64,000 nucleotides of DNA, from the NCBI RefSeq assembly GCF_009371985.2, contig NZ_VIKU02000003.1:310001-374000 (forward strand), written 5' to 3'. The position numbers were made by a program, and so were the translations under genes. The DNA comes from Pelagihabitans pacificus. GTDB lineage: Bacteria > Bacteroidota > Bacteroidia > Flavobacteriales > Flavobacteriaceae. Positions 38,277 through 47,203 of this stretch are shown piece by piece; within the stretch, counting starts at the first letter, position 1, and the number at the start of each line of letters is the position of its first letter. The notes beneath the pieces are model-generated. The model did not search any database and was not told the origin of the DNA. It saw only the letters and a list, made by a program, of their open reading frames with translations.

Positions 38277-39332
38277 ATGAACCTAAATATTGCCTTATTG
38301 GCCGGAGACGGTATCGGACCCGAAGTAATCGATCAAGCGGTAAAAGTATGTAATGCGATAGCCGTCAAATACCATCATGACATCACCTGGCAACCCGCGT
38401 TGACGGGAGCAGCGGCCATCGATGCGGTAGGCGAACCCTATCCGGATGAGACCCATGAAATTTGCGCCAACTCCGATGCGGTGCTCTTCGGTGCCATTGG
38501 GCATCCCCGTTTCGACAACGACCCCTCCGCGAAAGTACGACCCGAGCAAGGACTCCTGAAAATGCGACAAAAATTGGGACTCTTTGCCAATGTGCGCCCC
38601 ACCTTTACCTTTCCCTCCTTAATCGATAAATCCCCCTTGAAACGGGATCGTATCGAAGGTACCGATCTCATCATCCTTCGCGAGTTGACCGGGGGCGTGT
38701 ATTTTGGGGAACGTGGCCGGAAAGATGATGGCCATACCGCCTTTGATACCATGACCTATCAGCGTTTTGAAATCGAGCGATTGGCCAAAAAAGGGTTCGA
38801 AATGGCCATGAAACGCTCCAAAAAACTCTGCTGCGTCGATAAGGCGAACGTTTTGGAGTCCTCCCGTCTATGGCGGGAAACGGTGCAGGCGATGGAAAAA
38901 GACTATCCCGAGGTCGAGGTATCCTACGAATTCGTGGATGCCGTCGCCATGCGTTTGATCCAATGGCCCAAAGGATACGATGTGATCATTACGGCCAATC
39001 TGTTCGGGGATATCCTTACCGATGAGGCTTCCGTGATTTCCGGATCGATGGGCTTGATGCCTTCCTCTTCGGTAGGCAGCAAGGTATCCTTATACGAGCC
39101 CATTCACGGTTCCTACCCACAAGCGGCCGGGAAAGACATCGCAAATCCGCTGGCAACCGTGCTATCCGCGGCCATGTTGTTCGAAGATCTGGATCTCACA
39201 CAGGAAGCCGACGATATCCGTAGGGTGGTCAACAAGTCTCTCGCCGAGGGCATCGTCACCGAAGATTTGGCCGATGGTGGCAAGGCATACAAGACCAGCG
39301 AAGTCGGGGATTGGTTGGCCAAAAGTCTGTAG
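38277..39332 (+). CDS. leuB: 3-isopropylmalate dehydrogenase
   Basis: 351 residues of the isocitrate/isopropylmalate dehydrogenase family. GDGIGPEVIDQAVKV begins the protein; the substrate arginines lie in LLKMRQKLGLFANVRP and LIILRELTGGVYFGERG; the metal and NAD region is ANLFGDILTDEASVISGSMGLMPSSSVG and YEPIHGSYPQAAGKDIANPLAT. The oxidative decarboxylation completes the leucine-specific steps. Last gene of the operon; 250 bp without a gene follow before the uronate cluster. Confidence 0.97.
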   Translation: MNLNIALLAGDGIGPEVIDQAVKVCNAIAVKYHHDITWQPALTGAAAIDAVGEPYPDETHEICANSDAVLFGAIGHPRFDNDPSAKVRPEQGLLKMRQKLGLFANVRPTFTFPSLIDKSPLKRDRIEGTDLIILRELTGGVYFGERGRKDDGHTAFDTMTYQRFEIERLAKKGFEMAMKRSKKLCCVDKANVLESSRLWRETVQAMEKDYPEVEVSYEFVDAVAMRLIQWPKGYDVIITANLFGDILTDEASVISGSMGLMPSSSVGSKVSLYEPIHGSYPQAAGKDIANPLATVLSAAMLFEDLDLTQEADDIRRVVNKSLAEGIVTEDLADGGKAYKTSEVGDWLAKSL

Positions 39333-39552
39333 ATTCGCCGTCTTCATGCATCGTTGGGGAATTGTTCGCTATAGAAACATGGCTTTCTGATGCCGATACG
39401 CCCGTACCCGTTCAAAGGCGCCTCGGAACAGTGGTTGGATAGCCATCGACCATCCATCCCCAAGCAGGTAAAAGGGCCCTAATTCCATTAGTACCACTAC
39501 CATTCGGTTACTAGGGAGTTTCTATGTAGTACTTCTCCTTATTTTTTGTAAT

Positions 39553-39564
39553 TTGGTTAACCAA
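39553..39564 (+). promoter_or_regulatory. Candidate GntR/FadR-type operator (perfect palindrome TTGGTTAACCAA)
   Basis: A perfect 12-bp palindrome with the TGGT...ACCA half-sites typical of FadR-subfamily operators, 18 bp before the ATG of the SDR gene and overlapping a weak -7-like TAATTTG. The local regulator gene at 41141 belongs to this subfamily, so autoregulation of the cluster from this site is the simplest model. Confidence 0.5.
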
Positions 39565-39582
39565 TCACCAATTGTAAACTAT

Positions 39583-40341
39583 ATGGACTTTCAGCTGACA
39601 GGCAAGACCGCTTTGATAACCGGATCCAGTAGTGGATTGGGCAACATAATGGCCGAGGGGCTTGCACAACAAGGGGTCCATGTGTTGCTCAACGGAAGAA
39701 ACGAACGGAAACTGCAGGCTTCCGTTGCGGAATTTCACGAAAAGGGGTACAAAGCCACCCCTTTTGCCTTCGATGTGACCAATGCTTCGGACATTGCGCA
39801 AAATGCCCGACGTATCCACAATGAAGTCGGTCCCTTGGACATCCTTGTCAACAATGCCGGTGTACAACGACGCCATCCGCTGGAGGATTTTCCCGAAGAG
39901 GCGTTCGATGAAGTGATCACCACCAATCTGAAAGCGGCCTATCTGGTCTCAAAAGCATTCGTGAAACCCATGATAGCCCAAAAAGCGGGCAAGATCGTCA
40001 ACATCTGTTCCCTGCAAAGTACTTTGGGCAGAGCGACCATTACGCCCTATGCGGCCTCCAAAGGCGGACTAAAAATGATGACCCGGGGGATGGCGACCGA
40101 GTGGGCCGGATACAACATTCAGGTGAATGCCATCGGCCCCGGTTATTTCAAGACCGAAATGACCAGAGCCCTATATGAAGATGGGGAATTCGACCGCTGG
40201 CTGTGTCAAAGAACGCCCGCCAATCGCTGGGGGAATCCCGAGGAACTTATTGGTACCCTTTTGTATTTGAGTTCCGGGGCGAGCAGCTTTGTCAACGGAC
40301 AGATCATCTATGTGGATGGTGGGATTACCGCCTGTATTTAG
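39583..40341 (+). CDS. SDR oxidoreductase (gluconate 5-dehydrogenase/KduD-like)
   Basis: 252 residues from ATG 39583; a TTG at 39553 lies inside the operator palindrome and is unlikely. Classical short-chain dehydrogenase: TGSSSGLG cofactor loop, NNAG, active-site serine in CSLQS and the pair PYAASKGG (Tyr, Lys), ending with NGQIIYVDGGI. Closest in style to gluconate 5-dehydrogenase and 2-deoxy-gluconate 3-dehydrogenase (KduD). Paired with a KduI/IolB-family isomerase, it plausibly reduces a ketouronate. The exact substrate is inferred only from context. Confidence 0.85.
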   Translation: MDFQLTGKTALITGSSSGLGNIMAEGLAQQGVHVLLNGRNERKLQASVAEFHEKGYKATPFAFDVTNASDIAQNARRIHNEVGPLDILVNNAGVQRRHPLEDFPEEAFDEVITTNLKAAYLVSKAFVKPMIAQKAGKIVNICSLQSTLGRATITPYAASKGGLKMMTRGMATEWAGYNIQVNAIGPGYFKTEMTRALYEDGEFDRWLCQRTPANRWGNPEELIGTLLYLSSGASSFVNGQIIYVDGGITACI

Positions 40342-40367
40342 AATCCGTTACGCTAACAACTTGAAAA

Positions 40368-41135
40368 ATGAAAAATGAGCTAGATTGGAAATATGAAAGT
40401 CCGGAGGAAGCAGGTTTTCATACGGTGGTATCACCGGAAAACTCGCCTTGCACGGTAACTTGGGCCTTTCGCCTGAACTTGGACAAAGACGCAAGCTACG
40501 ACTTGGAACATGAACTGCTCGAACTGAATACCGTGCTTGTATCGGGACACTGCGTCCTCAACGCTGGGGATTACAGCCATCGCCTGAATCCTAGGGATTC
40601 ATTTTACCTGCCTGCCAAACAAAAGGTTCGGATTACGGCAAAGGAAGACAGTATTTTTTTCCTGGGAGGTGGACCGTATCTCGGAAAAGGCGCTTTCTTT
40701 GTTCGCCCCTATGACGGCACGCTGCCTTTGGGCGACATTCGACAGGTGCATGGGCAATCTACCTACAAGCGTGATGTATTCATGACACTAGCCCAACAAG
40801 ACAAGGCCTCGAGTCTTATTTGTGGGATTACCGAAGGGGCCGATGGTCGTTGGACGAGCTGGCCACCCCATCAGCACAGCAAGGATTTGGAAGAAATCTA
40901 TTTTTATTTTGATATCCCAAAACCCAAGTTTGCCTTACACCTGGCCTCTCGGGTCCCTGGTGAAATAGAAGCGGTGTTTCCCGTATCAACGGGTGACTGC
41001 GTCATTATTCCGGAAGGGTACCACCCGACGGTGGGGATGCCGGGTGTCAATAGTTGTTATTTCTGGATCATGTCTGCCCTCCGCCCCGAAAGTAGGCGCT
41101 ACGACCTGGCCATTAACGACCCTAATTTTGAATAA
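40368..41135 (+). CDS. KduI/IolB-family isomerase (5-deoxy-glucuronate isomerase-like)
   Basis: 255 residues of the bicupin KduI/IolB family. The C-terminal cupin holds the metal site WPPHQHSKDLEEIYFYF (His-x-His...Glu) and a later histidine in IIPEGYHPTVGMPG. IolB isomerises 5-deoxyglucuronate in inositol breakdown, and KduI acts on 5-keto-4-deoxyuronate. No other inositol genes are present, whereas the neighbours are an SDR and an iduronidase-like enzyme, so a uronate-derived substrate seems more likely. Starts 26 bp after the SDR gene. Confidence 0.8.
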   Translation: MKNELDWKYESPEEAGFHTVVSPENSPCTVTWAFRLNLDKDASYDLEHELLELNTVLVSGHCVLNAGDYSHRLNPRDSFYLPAKQKVRITAKEDSIFFLGGGPYLGKGAFFVRPYDGTLPLGDIRQVHGQSTYKRDVFMTLAQQDKASSLICGITEGADGRWTSWPPHQHSKDLEEIYFYFDIPKPKFALHLASRVPGEIEAVFPVSTGDCVIIPEGYHPTVGMPGVNSCYFWIMSALRPESRRYDLAINDPNFE

Positions 41136-41140
41136 AAGCG

Positions 41141-41827
41141 ATGAACGATTTACAACTCAGCCCCGTTGCGGTGACCAAACCGGCCGATAGCATCATCATG
41201 CAACTCAGGGACCTTATCAATAAGGGTACCTTGAAACCCGGGGACAAATTGCCCCCCGAACGGGAATTGGCCGAACAATTGGCCGTCGGAAGGGGGCACG
41301 TACGCGAGGCCTTGAAAAAGTTGGAGTTCTATGGCATCCTTCAAACAAGGCCCCAAAGTGGCACTACGGTCGCCCATCTGGGCATACGTTTGTTGGATGG
41401 ATTGATCGCCAATGTAATCCAGTTGGAAAAGAACGACTTCGAAGCCTTGATCGAGACCCGGGGCATTATGGAATCCGGGGCCGCTTTCCTGGCCGCCCAA
41501 AGGGCTACCCGGGAAGATATCCGACAGCTGGAACAAATCCTTGACCGTTACAAACAAGGTGCCTTGAACGGGAATCCCGCCATGGACGAGGACATGTTGT
41601 TCCACTTGAAGATAGCGGAACTATCGGGAAACCGGGTACTGCAGTCCTTGATTTCACTCATTGCCCCGGAAGTACATCAACTTTCCTCCCAAAAAGGGAC
41701 CTGTACGCCCAAACGCTTAAAAGCCGCCGTCAAAGAACACGGTGAGATATTGAAGGCCATTCAAACCGGTGATGCCTCCAAGGCATCGGAAGCCATGCGA
41801 AACCACATGAAAAACACATTGGCATGA
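41141..41827 (+). CDS. GntR-family regulator, FadR subfamily (FCD domain)
   Basis: 228 residues. N-terminal winged helix: LRDLINKGTLKPGDKLPPERELAEQLAVGRGHVREALKKLEFYGILQTRPQSGT. C-terminal FCD effector domain (about 90-225) with the usual metal-ligand pattern D-x3-H (DMLFHLKIAELSGN), EVHQL, EHGEIL and NHMKN. Regulators of this group often sense uronates (UxuR, ExuR). It lies five bases after the isomerase gene and overlaps the GH39 gene by 4 bp (ATGA), so it is in the operon it probably controls. Confidence 0.92.
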   Translation: MNDLQLSPVAVTKPADSIIMQLRDLINKGTLKPGDKLPPERELAEQLAVGRGHVREALKKLEFYGILQTRPQSGTTVAHLGIRLLDGLIANVIQLEKNDFEALIETRGIMESGAAFLAAQRATREDIRQLEQILDRYKQGALNGNPAMDEDMLFHLKIAELSGNRVLQSLISLIAPEVHQLSSQKGTCTPKRLKAAVKEHGEILKAIQTGDASKASEAMRNHMKNTLA

Positions 41828-43503
41828 AAATAACTTTAAAGAAGCTCCTGGGAGTCCTCAAAACAAGCCTTTACAGTGCGTTAGCATTGATGCTGCTGGG
41901 TTGCCATCCCACCAAGAAAGAAAACGGAGACCGCATCGTTATCGACTTCTCCCGGCCACAAAAACCCTTGGTGCCTTTTTGGACGGCTACGGGGTTTTCA
42001 CCCGCTGAAATCGTGGAAACGCCCCCGATGAAACAGGTGCTAAAAGAAGTAGGGGCTTTGCCGGAAAAGGGACTCTCCTACATCAGGCCCCATTATCTTT
42101 TGAACCTGGTGGCGGTAGACGGTCTGAAGACCAATACCCCGATCTACGACTGGTCCCGATTGGATGCCGTTTTGGACGAAATCGTCGGCAATGATTTGAA
42201 ATTGATCTTTGAATTAATGGGCACCCCCTCCAACTCCCTGGACACCACCAGTGGCTCCTTCGACAAGAACTTTCAGGAACAGACCGGAAAAGCTGCGACC
42301 GATTTTGACAATTTAAGGGATGCATCGCAGATTCGTCTTTGGAAAAAGTTTGTGACCGATTTGGCCCTTCATCTGGAAGAGCGTTACGGAACCGAGACCG
42401 TTCGCTCCTGGTACTTCGAAACGACCAACGAACCCGATTTGGATATTTTTTGGAAATACGATGTCCCCACCTTTTTGAACTATTACGACGCCTGTTCGGA
42501 AGGACTCAAAGCGGCAGACGATCAATTGCGGTTTGGCGGACCGGGAACCGCCAACGATTTACAACCGGTATTCAAAGAATTGTTGGCGCATTGCTATACA
42601 GGCACCAACTTTTTTACCGGGGAGCAGGGCGTTCGGCTGGATTTTATCTCCGTGCACATGAAAGACGACCCGTATGATATGTTGCAACGGGAGTTGACGA
42701 CGATCGACTACATCCGTAAGAACCATCCCACCTTTGCGAAGCTTCCCTTTTTTAACGATGAGGCCGATCCCCTGGCAGGTTGGGCCCGGGATTTTTGGTG
42801 GCGAAAAGGGGCCTGGTACGCCGCCTTTGTCGCCCAGAATATCGACCTGCACCAAAAAAAGCTAATCGATTCCGCCAAGGTGAACTATACCATTCAAAGC
42901 AACGACCATACCTTTATGGGCAGCTGGCACGCTCGTGCTACCCACGCGCTCTTGTTCAATCCTTCCGATAGTACGGAGTACCGCCTCCTTCCCAAGCCCG
43001 TTTTTTCGGTGATGAAATTGATTGCCGAACTGGGGGATACCTATGTGGACGTGGAAATCCCGTCGGAAATGGAACGCTATTTCGGAACGATGGCCAGTAT
43101 AAAGGGGAAAGACTCCCTGGTGCTGATGGTCTACAACAAAACCGACTTCGATCCCAATACCCATGAATGGGGTGTGGATATGCCCGAACCGACCGAGGAA
43201 CAGCAAGCCTTGATGCTGGAACAAGGGCTCCAGCCTACCTTTGTATTGCAGAACCTGCCGTTTGAGACCTTTTCCCTGACCCAATATCAGTTGGACGCGG
43301 ATCACACCAACCCCTACGAAAAGTGGGTGCGGATGGGGAGTCCGCCCTACCCTTCGGATGCACAAAATAAGGAACTTCTTCAAAGTGCTGTCCCCGAAAA
43401 GGTACATGATACGGGGGAAGCGACCGCATCCGATGGCTCCTACACTCTCACCATCGACATGCCCTCCCCATCGGTGCATTTTTTGGTGTTGGCGCGGAAA
43501 TAA
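41824..43503 (+). CDS. GH39 lipoprotein closely resembling alpha-L-iduronidase
   Basis: 559 residues. Signal with lipobox ALMLLGC (Cys27). The body shows stretches that match, as I recall it, human lysosomal IDUA: PFW-x-x-TGF near 51-58, FELMGTPS, FLNYYDACSEGLKAA, GTNFFTGEQGVRLDFISVH and NDEADPLAGW. The acid/base glutamate is Glu203 (TTNEPD) and the nucleophile Glu313 (NDEADP), corresponding to Glu182 and Glu299 of IDUA. An alpha-L-iduronidase would release iduronic acid, present in ulvan of green algae and in dermatan/heparan sulfates. A beta-xylosidase-type GH39 is the alternative. Translationally coupled to the GntR gene. Confidence 0.85.
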   Translation: MKITLKKLLGVLKTSLYSALALMLLGCHPTKKENGDRIVIDFSRPQKPLVPFWTATGFSPAEIVETPPMKQVLKEVGALPEKGLSYIRPHYLLNLVAVDGLKTNTPIYDWSRLDAVLDEIVGNDLKLIFELMGTPSNSLDTTSGSFDKNFQEQTGKAATDFDNLRDASQIRLWKKFVTDLALHLEERYGTETVRSWYFETTNEPDLDIFWKYDVPTFLNYYDACSEGLKAADDQLRFGGPGTANDLQPVFKELLAHCYTGTNFFTGEQGVRLDFISVHMKDDPYDMLQRELTTIDYIRKNHPTFAKLPFFNDEADPLAGWARDFWWRKGAWYAAFVAQNIDLHQKKLIDSAKVNYTIQSNDHTFMGSWHARATHALLFNPSDSTEYRLLPKPVFSVMKLIAELGDTYVDVEIPSEMERYFGTMASIKGKDSLVLMVYNKTDFDPNTHEWGVDMPEPTEEQQALMLEQGLQPTFVLQNLPFETFSLTQYQLDADHTNPYEKWVRMGSPPYPSDAQNKELLQSAVPEKVHDTGEATASDGSYTLTIDMPSPSVHFLVLARK

Positions 43504-43785
43504 GATACCGTGGTCAAAGGATTCTTGCACAAGGTATCGAAAAAAGGATTTGACCCAAGCTGGGGAAGCCCCTAAACAGAATGAACCTAGGGTGTTTTTG
43601 GCGGAACATCACTTAGTTGGAGAACGAAACCCCGATGCAAACGCCCCCTCGCGCTTTTTTTGATTGTTTCTCCCCTACCGAAAAAAGACAAGCCGTGACC
43701 GTACGGTACATCCTACCATTTTTTAGGAATACATATACTATGCTTTTTATTCCTACGTTTCCATTAGATATAAAATCGGTAAAAA

Positions 43786-45024
43786 ATGGAAAAGAGCAAA
43801 TTAGTACTTCATATAATCATCCTAATGATTAGCTGTAATTCATTTCTTATTTCGTGTGGATCGGAAGATGTTACTGAAATTGTTGAACCCATAAATTCGG
43901 AACCATCTTTTGAAATAACCGACTTTCAGCCAACCCAGGGATTGGAAGGGACAAAAATTACCATCAATGGAAATAATTTCGGTAATACACCTGAAAATGT
44001 GGAAGTTACTATTAATGGAAGGGTTGCTATAGTCGATAATGTTTCTGATAGTAAAATTGAGATCAGCGCTCCTAGAAACGATCGAGGCATTATCGCGAAT
44101 CTCAAGCTTAGAATAAACGGACAAACAGTAGTCTCTAACCAAAGATTTATTTACCCCGGTCCTACGATCGACAGTTTTTATCCAACCATTGGGGTGTTAA
44201 ACGAAAACATCGTTCTTAAAGGAAGCTTTTTTACCGAAAACAAGGATGAAGTTACGGTAACCATGAACAACTCCAATTTACCAATCGTGAGCGCTACCCG
44301 TGATTCTATTGTGTTCCAAACCAATAATCCAAGTTTTGTGCTAGAACAATATCCCATTTCCATTGAGATAGACGGCTATGAAGACACCTCGACAGACCAG
44401 TATCGATACGGTCTTCAATTTAATGTAAACGAGGACCCTATTAACAACAACCTCAAAAATGGCATCGCAGTATGCCCGGGAAGCGGTTTAAACTTAAACG
44501 TCAACGACAACAGAGCTACCGATAGTAATATTACCTTAAGCGTAGCACCTACATTTACTTTCAATGGCATCGAAAGCCCAGTGTTGTTTACTTGGCCGGC
44601 CGACAACAAAGGCCGCGATATTTACGTTGATGTTCCCACATCGATCGCTATGGGGACCGCTACGATCACTGGAGCGGTCGATGGGGTTGCACTGTTGGTC
44701 GAAGACAATGACAAGGTCGAAATTGGGGAAGGTAGCTTTGTGTTGGAATCGAATTCCATAAACAAATTTCAGTCGATTCAAATTGAGCTTAGCCATATTT
44801 TTAGACAGCCCCGGGAAATGATCGTTGAGTTCACCAATACGGCCGATGATTCAGTTATTACCGGAACAATCATAAATGACTCCTACTCCGATGATTTTAC
44901 CAAAACTAATTTGGTAGTTTCCGCTTTGGATGCAGCCGGTATCTATAACGTTTCGGTAGCTACTTCCGATGGTATTTATGCCCTTACACCCCTTAACGAC
45001 CCTCAGCTAGTACTGACGGATTGA
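43786..45024 (+). CDS. Surface lipoprotein with two IPT/TIG domains
   Basis: 412 residues. Signal and lipobox SFLISCGSE (cysteine ~24), then two immunoglobulin-like IPT/TIG repeats (about 45-120: FQPTQGLEGTKITINGNNFG; about 125-205: FYPTIGVLNENIVLKGSFF) and a C-terminal region without a recognised domain. Bacteroidetes lipoproteins of this form often bind glycans at the cell surface. No SusC/SusD genes are next to it. It follows the iduronidase-like gene after a 282-bp gap, so it need not belong to that cluster. Confidence 0.8.
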   Translation: MEKSKLVLHIIILMISCNSFLISCGSEDVTEIVEPINSEPSFEITDFQPTQGLEGTKITINGNNFGNTPENVEVTINGRVAIVDNVSDSKIEISAPRNDRGIIANLKLRINGQTVVSNQRFIYPGPTIDSFYPTIGVLNENIVLKGSFFTENKDEVTVTMNNSNLPIVSATRDSIVFQTNNPSFVLEQYPISIEIDGYEDTSTDQYRYGLQFNVNEDPINNNLKNGIAVCPGSGLNLNVNDNRATDSNITLSVAPTFTFNGIESPVLFTWPADNKGRDIYVDVPTSIAMGTATITGAVDGVALLVEDNDKVEIGEGSFVLESNSINKFQSIQIELSHIFRQPREMIVEFTNTADDSVITGTIINDSYSDDFTKTNLVVSALDAAGIYNVSVATSDGIYALTPLNDPQLVLTD

Positions 45025-45130
45025 CCCATAAATTATATAGTCATGGTGATACGAAACTAACAGATAAAAGCACCCCTTCTTTTCAGTGATTGCTTAAAAA
45101 TTAAACGACTCCCAACCAAAAACCAATCCT

Positions 45131-45622
45131 ATGTTTCCTAAAAAGTATTTTCTGGTCACGCTCTTGTTGGCCGCCTTTGCCGTAAATGCCCAGACCGCGT
45201 TCAAGAGCGATTTTGCATCGAATCAATTTACGGCAACGTATCTTGGCGTGTCGAATTTCTCCGAGTTTGCGTTGGACAGCGAAACAGCCTTTACGCACGT
45301 TTATAGGTCGGAAGACACCATTGACACCAATCTTATGAGGGTCGATTTTGAAGCGGAAACCTTGGCCGAAGACCTGAACGCCCTTTATTTTAAACGACGG
45401 AGCGGCATGGAGAAAACCGGACGCATCCTCACCTTTATAGGGGTTCCTTTGGCCATTATCGGAGGTATAATGGTCGCAGGGGCCGACGAACTCTACTATA
45501 ATTGTGTCAACGGGGATTGCGAAGGCGATGCCCGGGGTGGTTTTGGGGTGGTCGCCCTTGCCGCCGGACTGGGGCTTTCAGGCACCGGAACCGTACTGTG
45601 GATTATGGGAAGTAAGCGATAG
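45131..45622 (+). CDS. Small exported/membrane protein of unknown function
   Basis: 163 residues with a signal peptide (YFLVTLLLAAFAVNAQ), a polar middle part, and two C-terminal hydrophobic segments (ILTFIGVPLAIIGGIMVAGA; GVVALAAGLGLSGTGTVLWIMG) separated by a loop with two cysteines (YYNCVNGDCEGD). No family recognised. Its stop codon abuts that of the convergent TPM gene without a single base between. Confidence 0.7.
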   Translation: MFPKKYFLVTLLLAAFAVNAQTAFKSDFASNQFTATYLGVSNFSEFALDSETAFTHVYRSEDTIDTNLMRVDFEAETLAEDLNALYFKRRSGMEKTGRILTFIGVPLAIIGGIMVAGADELYYNCVNGDCEGDARGGFGVVALAAGLGLSGTGTVLWIMGSKR

Positions 45623-46972
45623 CTACCAACTCACTCCTGCCCCGCCCCCGCCGGAACTGCCCCCACCAAAGCTGGAAGAACCACCGCCCGAGGAGGAGGA
45701 CCCGCTCCAGGACGTGCCGCCTGAGGAGGCCGCACCACTGACCGGTCGGGCCACTTTCGCAACGACTACGGCCATGGATTTTTGAAAATTGCAATTTCGA
45801 CATTCGTAGTAATCGACCCGCTCGCCCTCGGCGTCGTAGGTAGGTCTTTTGGTTACCGTTGATTTGGTCTTGCCAAAGGTTTTGTAGCCACATTGCGCGC
45901 AGTCGGAATACTTTCGACCGTTCGGGCCTTCATATTCCAAGATCATGACATCGCTTTGATCGTCGGTGACCCAGACATCGTAGCGCACCGAATCCAGTTT
46001 TTCCTCCAAAATCTCGGCGGCTTCCAAGTATTCATTTTCGGCCCATTCGTTTTTCAAGCGTAAGGGCAGGCCATTGATCTTGCTAAAACGGGGTGCATAG
46101 CGGTATTTTTCCAACCGGCGCTTGACCAAGGCACCAAAAAATACCATGGGCAACGGCATCAACCACTGCAAACAACCAAACTTCAAATGTTCCAGCCGAT
46201 GGTATTTGTCATAAAAATCATCCTTGGACCGTTCGATATCAAAAGCGACCCCAAAATACCAGAGGCCGACCAACAGGCACACCAAGGCGTACGCGCCCAG
46301 GAAATACAGGTACCAGGGCAGGCCGTTTTGGGCCTCCTCCTGATAGGACACCTCGTAGGAATAGACCTCCTCGATGGCCTCCGGTGTCTCCAAAAATTGT
46401 TTCACCCGGCTTACCGTATTGATCATGCCTTCCCCGTACCTGCCTGCCTTAAAGCTGGGCACCACTTCGCTGGTGCCGATACGAAAGCAGACCGCATCGG
46501 TTAAAATGGCTTCGAGGCCATAGCCCGTCTCGAACTCGGTCCGGCGCTGGTCCATTACCGTTAAGATCAAGAGTCCGTTATCGGTATCGGCCATCCCGAT
46601 GCCCCATTTTTCAAACAGTTGTACGGCAAAATTTTTGGGCACTTCGTCCCCGATACTGGGCAATAGTACTATAGCGACCTGTGCGGTAGACTTTGCTTCC
46701 AGCTCGTAGAGGAGTTCGTTGATCCGTTGCTCCTCGGAGGCATCTATGTAATCATTGGGATCTGATACATAGCCGATAATGCCTTCCCCCCGGGGGCTAG
46801 GGACCGTGGCGACGGTATAGACCTGTATGGCAGTATCGTATGCGGGCGCCTTAAAAACGGGGTAGGCTAGGCCCTCCCCTGCTTGTTCGGGCACCTGTGC
46901 GATGCCTACTGCCGTGCAAAACCATAGGAGTATAGGAACAAAAAATGGTGTTTGTAAAAGCTGTTTTTTCAT
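45623..46972 (-). CDS. TPM-domain protein (YgcG family)
   Basis: 449 residues with a signal peptide (PILLWFCTAVGIA). The TPM domain (about 65-200: GYVSDPNDYIDASEEQRINELLYELEAKSTAQVAIVLLPSIG; NGLLILTVMDQRRTEFETGYGLEAILTD) lies outside the membrane; a helix (YLFLGAYALVCLLVGLWYFGVAF) follows, then a cysteine pair region (CAQCGYKTFG...YYECRNC), possibly zinc-binding, and a C-terminal serine/glycine-rich tail ending GGGGAGVSW. TPM proteins are linked to photosystem repair in plants and are of unknown role in bacteria. Confidence 0.88.
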   Translation of the reverse strand: MKKQLLQTPFFVPILLWFCTAVGIAQVPEQAGEGLAYPVFKAPAYDTAIQVYTVATVPSPRGEGIIGYVSDPNDYIDASEEQRINELLYELEAKSTAQVAIVLLPSIGDEVPKNFAVQLFEKWGIGMADTDNGLLILTVMDQRRTEFETGYGLEAILTDAVCFRIGTSEVVPSFKAGRYGEGMINTVSRVKQFLETPEAIEEVYSYEVSYQEEAQNGLPWYLYFLGAYALVCLLVGLWYFGVAFDIERSKDDFYDKYHRLEHLKFGCLQWLMPLPMVFFGALVKRRLEKYRYAPRFSKINGLPLRLKNEWAENEYLEAAEILEEKLDSVRYDVWVTDDQSDVMILEYEGPNGRKYSDCAQCGYKTFGKTKSTVTKRPTYDAEGERVDYYECRNCNFQKSMAVVVAKVARPVSGAASSGGTSWSGSSSSGGGSSSFGGGSSGGGGAGVSW

Positions 46973-46990
46973 GTGATGGTGTGTGATGGG

Positions 46991-47194
46991 TTCCCCCTTG
47001 CGAAGCTAGCAAATTCGGATCATATCGGGCTCCCTGAGGTCGGGGACGGTATGGACTCTTGTACTGACCGGTTTATTATGGGATTTCGTCGGAATTAGCT
47101 CGATTTTATTGTGATGATTTTTTATACATTGTATACTATACTTATAATAGAAAAATAGTTACTAGTAACCATACGGTTGTTGGCTGTAATTCGC
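46991..47194 (+). repeat. Dispersed intergenic repeat, copy 1 (upstream of the retropepsin-like gene)
   Basis: First of six related non-coding copies. It shares an identical 32-bp block with copy 3 (47080-47111 = 51161-51192) and GTACTGACCG with copy 6. The end shows ATAGTTACTAGTAACCAT then GTTGTTGGCTGTAATTCGC (47176-47194), ten bases before the next ATG. The 5' part is shorter than in other copies. No coding frame. Confidence 0.75.
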
Positions 47195-47203
47195 ACAAAA
47201 AAA

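Noticed and set aside
43504-43785. Small ORFs between the GH39 and IPT/TIG genes
   Set aside because: They overlap in several frames, have no protein-like composition and no ribosome binding site; the gap seems non-coding.
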